The notes beneath the pieces are model-generated. The model had not been told where the DNA came from. It saw only the letters and a program-made list of their open reading frames with translations, and made no database searches. Both the position numbers and the translations under genes were made by a program. Positions 17,908 to 27,153 of a stretch of DNA of 64,000 bases are shown here, piece by piece. The stretch's first letter is position 1. Every line of letters begins with the position of its first letter. The stretch spans positions 310,001 to 374,000 of the forward strand of contig DIBV01000001.1 of the NCBI GenBank assembly GCA_002415085.1. Reading direction: 5' to 3'. This DNA comes from Arsukibacterium sp. UBA5043 (GTDB taxonomy: Bacteria > Pseudomonadota > Gammaproteobacteria > Enterobacterales > Alteromonadaceae).

Positions 17908-18396
17908 CTATTCCGTCTGGTTTGCCAGTGCACTAATTTGTTGTTCGGTTAAGCGATAACCTACCCATTCGGTTTTTGCCTGCGCGCCAAGCGCCTGATA
18001 AAACTTAATAGCCGGTTCATTCCAGTCCAGTACGCTCCATTCAAAGCGGCCACAATTGTTGGCCGCGGCAATTTTTGCCAGTGCTTTAAATATCGCTTTA
18101 CCCGCTCCGGTGCGCCGCGCTGCTGGCGTAACATACAAATCTTCCAGATACAGGCCATATTTGCCCAGCCAGGTCGAGTAATTGTAAAAATACACGGCAA
18201 AGCCAATTGGCTGGCCTTCATTTTCGCATATTAATGCATGAGCTTTAGCGTCGCTGCTGAATATAGTTTGCTGGATCATCTCAACTGAGGTCAGCACTTC
18301 GTGCTCGGCTTTCTCAAAAATGGCCAGCTCGGTAATAAATTGCAAAATCGTTGTAGCATCAGCAGCTGTCGCTGCTCTGATGTTTAAATCGGTCAT
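17908..18396 (-). CDS. GNAT family N-acetyltransferase
   Basis: 162 residues with the acetyl-CoA fold: MTDLNIRAATAADATTILQF (beta-1/helix-1), the YLEDLYVTPAARRTGAGKAI pyrophosphate-binding loop near residues 88-107 (R/Q-x-x-G-x-G/A as RRTGAG), and WNEPAIKFYQALGAQ at the end. It resembles the diamine (SSAT-like) acetyltransferases, but the substrate is not certain. I used the ATG at 18396; the upstream extension in the same frame is not GNAT-like. It is 16 bp from gloA on the same strand, so co-transcription is likely. Confidence 0.86.
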   Translation of the reverse strand: MTDLNIRAATAADATTILQFITELAIFEKAEHEVLTSVEMIQQTIFSSDAKAHALICENEGQPIGFAVYFYNYSTWLGKYGLYLEDLYVTPAARRTGAGKAIFKALAKIAAANNCGRFEWSVLDWNEPAIKFYQALGAQAKTEWVGYRLTEQQISALANQTE

Positions 18397-18412
18397 ATAA
18401 GCTCCGTGTTGA

Positions 18413-18814
18413 TTACAGGCTATCGTAGTGTGCTTTCTTTTGAATAAGTTCAATGGCGTAATTATCAGGATCACGGACAAAAGCAATTTCAGTGGTACCG
18501 CCTTTCACCGGACCAGGCTCGCGGCTTATTACACCGCCTTTGGCACGAATTTTATCGCAGGCGTCGTACACGTTCTCAACTTCCAGCGCAATATGGCCAT
18601 AAGCATTGCCTAAGTCGTAGCTGTCGGTATCCCAGTTATAAGTAAGCTCCAGCACGGTATGCTCACTTTCATCGCCATAACCGACAAAGGCTAAGGTGTA
18701 TTTATACTCTTTATTGTCAGACTGGCGCAGCAGCTTCATACCCAGCACTTCGGTGTAAAAGGCGATCGACTTTTCTAAATTACCCACGCGCAGCATGGTA
18801 TGTAGCATTCTCAT
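18413..18814 (-). CDS. gloA: Lactoylglutathione lyase (glyoxalase I)
   Basis: Converts the glutathione hemithioacetal of methylglyoxal to S-lactoylglutathione, a detoxification step in the cytosol. 133 residues. The four metal ligands of the Ni/Co-type bacterial enzyme fall at the E. coli positions: His5, Glu56, His74 and Glu122. [20 protein letters not shown] and [15 protein letters not shown] are family hallmarks. AGGAGTTTGC precedes the ATG. It is the first gene of a likely two-gene unit with the GNAT gene. Confidence 0.96.
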   Translation of the reverse strand: MRMLHTMLRVGNLEKSIAFYTEVLGMKLLRQSDNKEYKYTLAFVGYGDESEHTVLELTYNWDTDSYDLGNAYGHIALEVENVYDACDKIRAKGGVISREPGPVKGGTTEIAFVRDPDNYAIELIQKKAHYDSL

Positions 18815-19031
18815 GCAAACTCCTATTCGGTTTGTGTGTTTAAATTAGCGGTTAGATAGCTGATGTTAGCATAATATGCTGCGGCAAAAGGACCGCTAAG
18901 CGCCAGAAGCACCATATTGATTGTTAAATCGACTCACCTTGCTGATTAGGTGGATAAGAACAAGCCAACATATACAAAGCCAGCTAACCCCAGTATGCTG
19001 AAAACTATATTGATAAGGTAAGGAATTATTC

Positions 19032-19946
19032 TTGGCTTCAGCTAATCTACTCGCCCTTATTGATGATATTGCCACGTTGCTGGATGATGTTGCGGTGCTT
19101 TCAAAAGTGGCAGTTAAGAAAACCGCGGGGGTACTCGGTGATGACTTGGCGTTAAATGCTAACCAGGTCAGTGGTGTTAAACCTGATCGGGAAATTCCGG
19201 TAGTTTGGGCGGTGGCAAAAGGCTCTTTTCTAAACAAGCTCATTTTAGTTCCTGCAGCGCTATTAATCAGCGCGTTTGTCCCGGTGCTGATTACCGTATT
19301 GCTTATTCTGGGCGGTTTATATTTGTGTTATGAGGGCGCTGAAAAAGTACTGCACCGTTTTTTTCTGCGGCCATCGCCTGTCGAACGTGCTGCTCGCCTA
19401 AAAGCACTGGCAGATGAGAGTATTGACATCGTGGCTTTAGAAAAGGAAAAAATAACAGGGGCCATTCGTACCGATTTTATTCTGTCGGCAGAGATTGTGG
19501 TTATTGCGCTTGGTAGCGTAAAGCAGGCGGATTTTTTTACTCAGGTAGGTGTGCTAAGCACCATTAGTATTGCTATTACCATCGGCGTCTACGGCCTGGT
19601 GGCAGCCATAGTGAAGATGGATGACGCCGGTTTACATATGCTTAGAAAAGCAGTCAGTGGTAATTGGAATAATGTACAACGCACGGTTGGTCGCGGCTTG
19701 CTGATTGCGGCGCCATTATTGATGAAGACACTGGCTATTGTCGGAACCATTGCGATGTTTCTGGTAGGTGGCGGCATTCTTTCACATAACATTCCGCTAT
19801 TTCATCACGTTTCATTGCTGCTTCAGCAAGCCGCTCCGTCGCTCAGTGTGATTACGCCAGTGCTATTTGATGGCGTAATCGGTTTTATCGCTGGCGCTAT
19901 TATTGTCGGAATTCTGAGTCTTATTGGTCGTATGCGCGGTAAGTAG
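19032..19946 (+). CDS. DUF808 family inner-membrane protein (YedI-like), TTG start
   Basis: 304 residues. The N-terminus, read from a TTG, is ASANLLALIDDIATLLDDVA, then VAVKKTAGVLGDDLALNA, which aligns with the expected DUF808 start, so TTG is the true start; AAGGAAT lies seven bases upstream. Several membrane segments follow from about residue 65, and an amphipathic domain (SPVERAARLKALADESIDIV) sits between helices. Function is unknown. It is a monocistronic gene between divergent gloA and the decayed island. Confidence 0.85.
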   Translation: MASANLLALIDDIATLLDDVAVLSKVAVKKTAGVLGDDLALNANQVSGVKPDREIPVVWAVAKGSFLNKLILVPAALLISAFVPVLITVLLILGGLYLCYEGAEKVLHRFFLRPSPVERAARLKALADESIDIVALEKEKITGAIRTDFILSAEIVVIALGSVKQADFFTQVGVLSTISIAITIGVYGLVAAIVKMDDAGLHMLRKAVSGNWNNVQRTVGRGLLIAAPLLMKTLAIVGTIAMFLVGGGILSHNIPLFHHVSLLLQQAAPSLSVITPVLFDGVIGFIAGAIIVGILSLIGRMRGK

Positions 19947-20118
19947 CAACAGCATCTCTTATTTGCTTTTCTGTAAATAACGTCGGCTACCCTTATTGCG
20001 TGCTGCAGTAACCAGCGCTGTCCAGACTTTGCAAGATGCAGCAATTCTGGATCTGTTCGCTACTCACCGCTGTCATTATTTTAAGGTTAAACACAATTAA
20101 AAAATCAAGGATGTAAAT

Positions 20119-20981
20119 ATGGCTAAAACATCACATGCAACAGCCGTTCTGGTCTCGCTTAGCACAGTATCGCTCGGTTTAGTGTCAGTGGGTCATAGCG
20201 CAAAGGTACAGGCTGCAACAGCGTTACGGCAAAACTCGACTATGGTGGCGTCAGCTATTGCGCAGGCAACGCTAAAATCAGATCAAAACAGAGACACTGA
20301 GCATAGCCATGATGATCTACCCGGTGACGAGCATGACGAACACTATATGACGCCCGTGACCCACATACCGGTGTGTTCGATGAAAATGGTATCCTTTGGT
20401 TTACCCTGCAGTATTCCAATTATATTGGTAGATTAAATCCTGAAACAGGCGATATCCAACTTAAAAAAATGCCTACGCCTGGCGCTAAGCCTTATGGTAT
20501 TAAAGTCGATTCTTCGGGGAATTTGTGGGTTGCATGTAATGGTAGTAATTGTCTGGTTAAAGTAAATGCAAGAACCTTTGAATTAGAAGAAGTAAAACTT
20601 CCGGGTAAAGGTACAACGGTTAGACGATTAGATATCGCAGCAGATGGAATGATTTGGTACGTCAATTCCGGGTTAGGAAAACTTGGAAGATATAATCCTG
20701 AAACAGCTGAAATAAAAGAGTGGGCATCGCCAAGCGGCTCGAAGTCACACCCCTACGCTATTGAAGTACTGAACGGTATTGTTTGGTACAACGAATCCGG
20801 AATGCGTCCGGACGCATTGGTTCGCTTTGACCCAGAAACTGAACGTTTTCAAAGTTGGGCTATTCCATCCGGCGATTTTTATGCCGGTATCCTACGACAT
20901 ATGCGGCCAACTGCCGATGGTGCACTGCTTATCCATCAAAGTGCCACCAACCGCATCATTCGCGTTGATATTACAGAGTAA
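20119..20981 (+). pseudogene. Frameshifted streptogramin-lyase-like (Vgb family) beta-propeller gene
   Basis: Two frames make up one gene. The first (from the ATG at 20119) gives a signal peptide and a His/Asp-rich linker ending HDEHY. The second carries the propeller: DPHTGVFDENGILWFT, then NYIGRLNPETGDI, WVACNGSNCLVKVN, IWYVNSGLGKLGRYNPETA and VWYNESGMRPDALVRFDPET. The frames join if the AT pair at 20347-20348 is removed, giving HDEHY-DARDPHTG; a TATAT dinucleotide duplication is therefore the likely lesion. A TGA at 20334-20336 blocks the second frame upstream. The propeller part is more AT-rich than its neighbours. The intact form would be a secreted ~287-residue protein. A GTG at 20373 could start a shorter, leaderless product. 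Confidence 0.72.
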
Positions 20982-21024
20982 ATTGAAATTGGCGATGGAG
21001 ATCTGTCTAAGTTCGTTTTTTGGT

Positions 21025-21125
21025 GTATAGCGGCCGTGCAGGATAAGTCAGTGGTGTATGTCTAATTTAAACTTGTTGGGTACCACGTTAAGCAGTTTGT
21101 GCTCGACCGTGTCGGCGTTTTGCCC
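21025..21125 (-). pseudogene. Decayed fragment of an endonuclease III gene
   Basis: About 78% identical by eye to 21696-21797 inside the intact nth, on the same strand. Its minus-strand translation reads EHKLLNVVPNKFKLDIHH, a stop, then LILHGRYT, against EHKLLKVVPNEFKLDVHHWLILHGRYT in nth, so the Trp codon has become TGA. The similarity stops abruptly at GRYT. It is a relic of a second, diverged nth copy, not a recent duplication. Confidence 0.8.
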
Positions 21126-21237
21126 ACTTCAAGTTAAGTAAAGTGGAATACTATTAGTATATAGCGGTATGTAAATTGCTTATCACATGACAAGGATATT
21201 GAAGATAATTCTGTCAGTTAAGTGAATCGAGGGCATT

Positions 21238-21483
21238 ATGAGCAACAAACAGCTAATTAGTACTATTGGTATCGGTCTGGCGGCAGCATCTGTGAGTATG
21301 TTAACCAGGAAAAGCGTACAAAAATCGTGGGAAAAAATTACCGACAAGCCCGCACCAAAAGATAAGGCCAGCAGCGATGTTGAACTCAAAGAGGCAATTG
21401 CATGGGCCGTGGTTTCAGGTATAAGTGCTGGTGTTGCGAGAATGGTCGTACATTATGTTGCGGATAAACGTCATTCACAATGA
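21238..21483 (+). CDS. DUF4235 family small protein
   Basis: 81 residues with two hydrophobic helices, ISTIGIGLAAASVSML at the N-terminus and WAVVSGISAGVARMVV near residue 57, separated by a charged loop with WEKITDKPAPKD, the DUF4235 arrangement. Probably a small inner-membrane protein of unknown role. GAGGG lies five bases before the ATG. It sits between the nth relic and the intact nth, so it may have come in with that decayed segment. Confidence 0.7.
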   Translation: MSNKQLISTIGIGLAAASVSMLTRKSVQKSWEKITDKPAPKDKASSDVELKEAIAWAVVSGISAGVARMVVHYVADKRHSQ

Positions 21484-21619
21484 TGGTAACTAAAGCGACG
21501 TTGAGAGTAAGCGATCGCTTTATTAAGAATGCTGAATATCGTAAAAGTAATGGTGCGTCTACCACAGACTGTGGTTGGTACAATTCTATGACTGCTCCTC
21601 GCTCAAAGCTGTCTAAAAT

Positions 21620-22252
21620 TCATTCAGTTTTCTGTGTGAACTCACACAAGTCCTCAATAATACAGCTGTTGCAGCGCGGCTTGCGAGCGACACAGGTATA
21701 GCGGCCGTGCAGAATAAGCCAGTGGTGGACATCGAGTTTAAATTCGTTCGGCACGACTTTAAGCAATTTATGTTCTACCTCGTCGACATTTTTACCCGGT
21801 GCTAGTTTAGTGCGATTACTTACCCGGTAAATATGGGTATCAACGGCAATGGTGGGCCAGCCAAAGGCGGTATTTAGCACTACATTGGCGGTTTTACGGC
21901 CAACGCCGGGCAGGGCTTCCAGCGCTTCGCGGTTTTCCGGCACGATGCCGTCGTGTTGCTCAACCAGAATACGGCAGGTTTTAATCACATTTTCGGCTTT
22001 GGTATTAAACAATCCGATGGTTTTGACATAGTGTTTCACGCCATCTACGCCAAGATCGAGCATGGCCTGTGGCGTGCGGGCGACCGGGAACAAATGTTTG
22101 GTTGCTTTGTTAACCCCAACATCGGTAGCCTGTGCTGAGAGCAGCACGGCAATAAGTAACTCAAACGGAGAGCTGTACTCCAGTTCAGTGGTCGGGCTTG
22201 GGTTGGCGGCTCGCAGCCGACTGAGTATTTCAATGCGTTTTTGCTTATTCAC
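21620..22252 (-). CDS. nth: Endonuclease III
   Basis: DNA glycosylase/AP lyase that removes oxidised pyrimidines in base-excision repair. 210 residues. The helix-hairpin-helix LPGVGRKTANVV carries the catalytic lysine near residue 120, the catalytic aspartate is in VDTHIYRVSNR, and four C-terminal cysteines (CVARKPRCNSCIIEDLC) hold the [4Fe-4S] cluster. It is the last gene of the rnfABCDGE-nth unit, 15 bp after rnfE; this linkage is conserved in gammaproteobacteria. Relic sequence of a second copy lies at 21025-21125. Confidence 0.97.
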   Translation of the reverse strand: MNKQKRIEILSRLRAANPSPTTELEYSSPFELLIAVLLSAQATDVGVNKATKHLFPVARTPQAMLDLGVDGVKHYVKTIGLFNTKAENVIKTCRILVEQHDGIVPENREALEALPGVGRKTANVVLNTAFGWPTIAVDTHIYRVSNRTKLAPGKNVDEVEHKLLKVVPNEFKLDVHHWLILHGRYTCVARKPRCNSCIIEDLCEFTQKTE

Positions 22253-22266
22253 AATACCAGACCTTT

Positions 22267-22971
22267 TTACTGTGCCGCACCGGTTACCCGGGCCCGGGTG
22301 ATAGCCGCGGCCTGACTCTGGCGTTGTTGTAATCTGGCATCAATCAGATTTTTCAGCGCAATTAACAATCCCATGCCAATAAAAGCACCTGGCGGCAACA
22401 AAGCCAGTAGAAACTGAGTATCAAGCGCAAATAACTCGATGCGAAGGCTGGCAGCCCAGTCGCCCAGCAATAAATCGGCACCATCAAATAAGGTACCCTG
22501 GCCCAGTATTTCCCGCATTGCGCCCAATACCACGAGCACCAGCATAAAACCCAGCCCCATCATCAGTGCATCAATAGCAGCAGGCAATACCGCATTCTTG
22601 GAGGCAAAGGCTTCAGCCCGGCCGATAATGGCGCAGTTGGTCACAATTAGCGGAATAAAAATGCCCAGGGACTGGTATAACCCAAAGGTATAGGCATTCA
22701 TCAGTAGCTGAATAACGGTGACGAAGCTGGCTATTATAAGCACAAATACCGGAATACGGATTTCGGAAGGCACCACATTTCGTACCAGTGACACCACTAT
22801 ATTGGAGCCAAGTAAAACCAGCAAGGTGGCAAAGCCAAGGCCTAGCGCATTGGTAACCGTGCCGGTAACGGCCAATAGTGGGCATAAACCGAGCAGCTGC
22901 ACCAGGCCAGGGTTATTGCGCCAGAGCCCTTGCACCGTCAGCTCCCGGATACTGTTTGTATTATCACTCAT
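22267..22971 (-). CDS. rnfE: Rnf complex subunit E (RnfE/RsxE)
   Basis: 234-residue membrane subunit with about six helices, of the NqrD/RnfE family. [20 protein letters not shown] carries one conserved cysteine and [20 protein letters not shown] the second; the paired Cys in RnfA and RnfE bind a shared [2Fe-2S] cluster in the membrane, from structural work on the family. The ATG at 22971 overlaps the rnfG stop (ATGA); the longer frame adds MRSKP without a site. In this group the complex moves electrons between ferredoxin and NADH coupled to ion flow and may keep SoxR reduced. Confidence 0.95.
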   Translation of the reverse strand: MSDNTNSIRELTVQGLWRNNPGLVQLLGLCPLLAVTGTVTNALGLGFATLLVLLGSNIVVSLVRNVVPSEIRIPVFVLIIASFVTVIQLLMNAYTFGLYQSLGIFIPLIVTNCAIIGRAEAFASKNAVLPAAIDALMMGLGFMLVLVVLGAMREILGQGTLFDGADLLLGDWAASLRIELFALDTQFLLALLPPGAFIGMGLLIALKNLIDARLQQRQSQAAAITRARVTGAAQ

Positions 22972-23600
22972 TGGTTTGCTCCGCAATTAGCCGGCCGGCT
23001 GGCAAGTTCAGGGTGCTGTTGGACCAGTAATCCCGCCTTATAGATAGCATCAACCACGGCTCTGGGCGTGATAGTAGCGCCAGTAAACTGATCAAACTGA
23101 CCACCATCTTTTTTAACGGCCCAGGCAGACGCATTCTCACTGGTGACCTGTTTACCACTGAAGCTTTCAATCCACGATGAGCGGCGCCGCTCAATTTTAT
23201 CGCCAAGTCCCGGCGTCTCCTGATGGTTTAACACCCGGCTACCGAGCACGGTGCCGTCGGGCTGAACCGCAACAATTAAATCGATATTACCGCTGTAGCC
23301 ATCGGGTGCGGTGGTTTCAATCACAAAGGCATTAACGGTGTCATCTTTTCGCAAACGATATACCGATTGCGCAGTGGGGCGGCCAAGTAATTGAGGATTG
23401 GTAACCAGAATACAATCGGCCAGTAGCGCAGCATTAGCGCTGCTGCTAGGTAATACGTCATTTAAAATAGCCAGTTTACTGGCCAGTTGTTGCTGGGCAA
23501 TTTTGGGTTGAGCCAGCTGGTTGACCAACCCCAGAATGGCAACACATACCAATGCCACCAATGCCAGCAATAATGCATTTTTCGATATAGGCTGGATCAT
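22968..23600 (-). CDS. rnfG: Rnf complex subunit G (RnfG/RsxG), flavinylated
   Basis: 210 residues with one N-terminal membrane helix ([20 protein letters not shown]) and a periplasmic FMN-binding domain. The covalent FMN site is the Thr of [11 protein letters not shown] near residue 178, preceded by [29 protein letters not shown] and [11 protein letters not shown] are conserved in the family. Both ends overlap its neighbours by four bases (rnfD stop, rnfE start), so the genes are translationally coupled. Confidence 0.96.
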   Translation of the reverse strand: MIQPISKNALLLALVALVCVAILGLVNQLAQPKIAQQQLASKLAILNDVLPSSSANAALLADCILVTNPQLLGRPTAQSVYRLRKDDTVNAFVIETTAPDGYSGNIDLIVAVQPDGTVLGSRVLNHQETPGLGDKIERRRSSWIESFSGKQVTSENASAWAVKKDGGQFDQFTGATITPRAVVDAIYKAGLLVQQHPELASRPANCGANQ

Positions 23601-24664
23601 TTACCGGCTCCTTTGGCTTTATGGCCGTATGTGCGCGGACGGGTATAGTAATCAATTAGCGGTACTGCCATATTCGCCAGCAACACGGCAAAGGCAACAC
23701 CATCCGGATAACCGCCGTATTTACGAATGATAAATATCATTAAACCAATAAAGACACCGTAAACTATTCGTCCTTTGTTGGTAGTGGATGCGGAGACCGG
23801 ATCGGTGGCAATAAAAAATGCGGCCAACATGGTAGCGCCGGAAAATAACTGCAACAGCGGGCTTGGATTGGTATCGGCGGCGGCCAGCCAGCTTAGCAAG
23901 CTGATTGCAAACAAACTGCCCAGTACAGCAACCGGAATTCGCCAGCCTATCACCCGCAGCTTTATCAGCGCTAAACCGCCGGCAAGGTAGGCCAGATTTA
24001 CCCAAAGCCAACCCGCACCAGCAATGCCATAGAATATCGGTTGCTGCAAACTTTCTGTTAAGGTCTTGCCAGCAGCCAGATCCGTCCGGATGGTATCCAG
24101 CGGTGTTGCCATGGAAACACCGTCTATGCCGGTTTGTAGCTGACTGATGCTAAAGCCACTGCAGCTATATTGAGTGAATACGGCACATACCGCATCGAAC
24201 AGGTTCAACGATTCCGGTTGCAAACTTACGCTGGGCAACCACTGCGTCATCTGTAATGGGTAGGCAATCAATAACATGACGTATGCCGCCATTGCCGGAT
24301 TAAACAGGTTGTTGCCAAGGCCACCATAAAGTTGTTTAACAATAACAATGGCAAAAAGGGTACCAATAACAATCAGCCACCAGGGAGCATAGGGCGGAAT
24401 GGCAATGGCCAGCAACACGGCGGTAAGCAGCGCGCTGTTATCTTTTAGCCGTATTAACGCAGCTTTGTTTCGTAAGCGCATGACCATGGCTTCAGCCAGC
24501 CAGGCCGTCGCGATAGCCAGCAGTAATTGCACCAGCACGCCGTAGCCAAACAGCATGGCCTGAACCACAATACCCGGGATGCAGGCCACGACCACCAGCA
24601 GCATGATTTCAGAAGTACTGCGGCTGATCCTGTTATGTGGCGAGCTGGTAATTTTAAAACTCAT
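23597..24664 (-). CDS. rnfD: Rnf complex subunit D (RnfD/RsxD)
   Basis: 355-residue integral subunit of the NqrB/RnfD family with about nine helices. YGGLGNNLFNPAMAAYVMLL, GVSMATPLDTIRTDLAAG and ATDPVSASTTNKGRIVYGVF are the conserved segments; the family attaches FMN to a threonine in the second of these. It provides the ion-translocating membrane core with RnfA and RnfE. The ATG at 24664 overlaps the rnfC stop (ATGA). Confidence 0.96.
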   Translation of the reverse strand: MSFKITSSPHNRISRSTSEIMLLVVVACIPGIVVQAMLFGYGVLVQLLLAIATAWLAEAMVMRLRNKAALIRLKDNSALLTAVLLAIAIPPYAPWWLIVIGTLFAIVIVKQLYGGLGNNLFNPAMAAYVMLLIAYPLQMTQWLPSVSLQPESLNLFDAVCAVFTQYSCSGFSISQLQTGIDGVSMATPLDTIRTDLAAGKTLTESLQQPIFYGIAGAGWLWVNLAYLAGGLALIKLRVIGWRIPVAVLGSLFAISLLSWLAAADTNPSPLLQLFSGATMLAAFFIATDPVSASTTNKGRIVYGVFIGLMIFIIRKYGGYPDGVAFAVLLANMAVPLIDYYTRPRTYGHKAKGAGK

Positions 24665-26598
24665 GGTTTTTCGCTATCTGCTTGTTTTTTGGCTTTAGCC
24701 CGGGCAATAGCGGCAGCAATAGCGGCTTTACGCGGATCGGTGGTCGCCTGCTCTGAGGCCGGCTCCGTTGCTTCTGGTTGCTTTGTTTGTTCCGCCTCAA
24801 CCACTTTATCCTGCTGCTCAGCCTGAAGCTGGGCGGCTTTGCGCGCCTTGGCCCTGGCAATAGCTGCGGCGACGGCGGCACTCTTAGCGCTTGCCGGCTC
24901 ATCTGCTGCTGGTTGCTCCTGCCTCGCTTCGTCCTGAGCTACTGGCGCAGGCTCAGACTCAGCGTGTGGCTCGCTCGCGGCTTTTTCTGCCTGATACGCC
25001 CGGGCCTGTTGTTTTTTCGCTGCCCGCTCGGCCAGTACCTGCTCCCGATCTGCTGGTACAGAGTTTTGCTCTGTTTGTTTGGCTTTTATCCGGGCAAGCG
25101 CTTCTGCCACAGCATTACTGTTGCTGCCAGTTTGCTGCGCTTGTTCCCGGGCTTGAGCTAATCTCTGGTTACGGGCCATTCGCTGTTGTTTTTCCCGCTC
25201 CAGTCTGGCATTTCGTGCCTCAAAGCGAGCTTTAGCCTGTTCAGCTTTTACGGATTCGCGTTGTTGTTCACGGATCTCAGCTTTAGCGACACGGTAATAT
25301 TGTACCAGAGGGATTTCACTGGGACAGACATAAGCGCAGGCACCACATTCGATGCAGTCAAATAAGTTATATTCATCCAACTTTACAGGGTCTTTCGCCT
25401 TGCTATACCACAGCAACTGCTGCGGTAATAAACTGGCCGGGCAAACATCAGCACATGCGCTGCACCGAATGCAGTCCTGTTCTTCCGCGGCTGGCGGCAG
25501 TTCATGCTTGCTGGGAGCCAGAATACAGTTCGTAGTTTTTGTTATTGGCACAGTCAGATCGGGCAGGGTAAACCCCATCATTGGGCCACCCATAATGACT
25601 TTGTAGGGTTGTTTATGCTGATAGCCACAGAAGTTAAGCAAGTCGCTAACCGGTGTGCCTATTAAAGCCAGTACATTTTGTGGCTGGCTGAGGGTTTCAC
25701 CTGTGACCGTTACCACCCTAGACAACAATGGATGATCATCCAGCACTGCCTGTGCGATCGCAAAGGCGGTACCCACGTTTAACATCACGATACCGATGTC
25801 GATTGGCCGACGGCCAGCAGGCACCTCTTTATTCGTTAACAGCTGAATAAGTTGCTTCTCGCCACCGGACGGATATTTAGTCGGTAAATCGCGAACATAA
25901 TAATGCTCGCGCTGACTGCAGGCCGCTTTCAACGCCGCACTGGCCGCGGGTTTATCGTCTTCAATACCAATAAGCACGGCCTTGGGGCTTAACAACTTAC
26001 ATAAGATATCAATACCTTTGACGATGGTAATGGCACCTTCCTGAATTAATGCATCGTCAGCACTTATGTAAGGTTCACACTCCACGGCATTAATAATCAG
26101 GTAATCGACCGGCTGGGTAAGACCGGCTTTTAAATGAGCAGGAAAGCCAGCGCCACCCATACCCGCTATACCACTTAGTTGAATACGCTCCAGCAAACTA
26201 CTGTTGTCGCTGGTAGCGAGGTTCAGCGGATATTGTTCCCGCCATTCGTCAAGCCCATCCGGGGCAAGGGTAATGGTATTTTCAGGTAATGCTGAGGGGT
26301 GGGCGCTGGTATGATCGCCAACTGTCACTATTGTGCCCGACGTCGGCGCATGTACCGGCACTGCCATAGAATTGTCGGCACTGGTTAGCGCCTGACCTTT
26401 TAATACGCGCTGACCAATACTGACCAACACATTGCCGGCAACACCAATATGCTGACGCAGCGGGATATACAGCCGATCCGGTAATGGCAATACGGCAATT
26501 GGCTTCTGGGCAGTTTGGGCCTTACGGGTTGGTGGGTGAACGCCACCATGAAAGTCCCATAATTTTCCAGCCTGAATTTGCTGATATAAACTCGGCAC
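24661..26598 (-). CDS. rnfC: Rnf complex subunit C (RnfC/RsxC) with long Ala/Lys/Gln-rich tail, GTG start
   Basis: 645 residues. The soluble subunit takes electrons from NADH or ferredoxin through FMN and two [4Fe-4S] clusters. GIAGMGGAGFPAHLK and NAVECEPYISADD mark the flavin/NADH domain; the clusters are CIRCSACADVCPASLLP and CIECGACAYVCPSEIPL near residues 370-420. After residue ~440 a long helical, charged region repeats the AAIARAKAKK type motif about three times, as in E. coli RsxC. The start is a GTG at 26598, three bases after rnfB, with a GGTGGAG site inside the rnfB end. Confidence 0.96.
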   Translation of the reverse strand: MPSLYQQIQAGKLWDFHGGVHPPTRKAQTAQKPIAVLPLPDRLYIPLRQHIGVAGNVLVSIGQRVLKGQALTSADNSMAVPVHAPTSGTIVTVGDHTSAHPSALPENTITLAPDGLDEWREQYPLNLATSDNSSLLERIQLSGIAGMGGAGFPAHLKAGLTQPVDYLIINAVECEPYISADDALIQEGAITIVKGIDILCKLLSPKAVLIGIEDDKPAASAALKAACSQREHYYVRDLPTKYPSGGEKQLIQLLTNKEVPAGRRPIDIGIVMLNVGTAFAIAQAVLDDHPLLSRVVTVTGETLSQPQNVLALIGTPVSDLLNFCGYQHKQPYKVIMGGPMMGFTLPDLTVPITKTTNCILAPSKHELPPAAEEQDCIRCSACADVCPASLLPQQLLWYSKAKDPVKLDEYNLFDCIECGACAYVCPSEIPLVQYYRVAKAEIREQQRESVKAEQAKARFEARNARLEREKQQRMARNQRLAQAREQAQQTGSNSNAVAEALARIKAKQTEQNSVPADREQVLAERAAKKQQARAYQAEKAASEPHAESEPAPVAQDEARQEQPAADEPASAKSAAVAAAIARAKARKAAQLQAEQQDKVVEAEQTKQPEATEPASEQATTDPRKAAIAAAIARAKAKKQADSEKP

Positions 26599-26601
26599 CT
26601 G

Positions 26602-27153
26602 TTACTCCACCTGGATTATCGGAATAGCGTTAAGATCCCATTTCCAACGCTCTGGGGTTGGTGTTACGGGTAACATATCAATGCAGTCCACCGGGCAGGG
26701 CTCAACACATAAATCACAGCCCGTGCATTCATCCGCAATAACGGTATGCATTAATTTTGAGGCACCGACAATAGCGTCAACCGGGCACGCCTGAATACAT
26801 TTGGTGCAGCCAATACATTCATCTTCCCTGATGTACGCAACGCGTTTTATTGCGACGGTCTGAGCAGCATTCAATGGTTTAGCGTCAACCCCCATTAAAT
26901 CAGCCAGTTTGCGAATAGTGCTATCGCCGCCGGGAGGGCACTTATTAATCTCGTCTCCGTTGGCTATCGCCTCGGCATAAGGCCGGCATCCCGGATAACC
27001 ACATTGGCCACACTGCGTTTGTGGCAAAATGTCGTCAATTTGCTCCACCAGCGGGTCGCTCTGCACTTTAAAGCGAACGGCAGCAAATCCCAGTACTCCG
27101 CCAAAAAGCAAGGCGAGGCCACCTAAAATCAGTAATGCTGTCAGTAAACTCAT
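26602..27153 (-). CDS. rnfB: Rnf complex subunit B (RnfB/RsxB), iron-sulfur protein
   Basis: 183 residues. An N-terminal membrane helix ([20 protein letters not shown]) is followed by the four-Cys motif [16 protein letters not shown] near residue 48 and two ferredoxin-type [4Fe-4S] motifs, [16 protein letters not shown] and [16 protein letters not shown]. It passes electrons between RnfC/ferredoxin and the membrane flavins. The start ATG shares one base with the rnfA stop, so the two are coupled. Confidence 0.96.
   Translation of the reverse strand: MSLLTALLILGGLALLFGGVLGFAAVRFKVQSDPLVEQIDDILPQTQCGQCGYPGCRPYAEAIANGDEINKCPPGGDSTIRKLADLMGVDAKPLNAAQTVAIKRVAYIREDECIGCTKCIQACPVDAIVGASKLMHTVIADECTGCDLCVEPCPVDCIDMLPVTPTPERWKWDLNAIPIIQVE

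Noticed and set aside
21480-21701. Plus-strand 73-residue frame after DUF4235
   Set aside because: Runs into nth on the other strand, no family resemblance and no clear ribosome-binding site.
24778-25235. Plus-strand frames opposite the rnfC tail
   Set aside because: Arise from the repetitive Ala/Lys/Gln-coding region of rnfC; no independent support.
24661-25260. Frameshift or foreign insertion in the low-complexity part of rnfC
   Set aside because: The reading frame is continuous and a long Ala/Lys/Gln-rich tail is normal for RnfC/RsxC.
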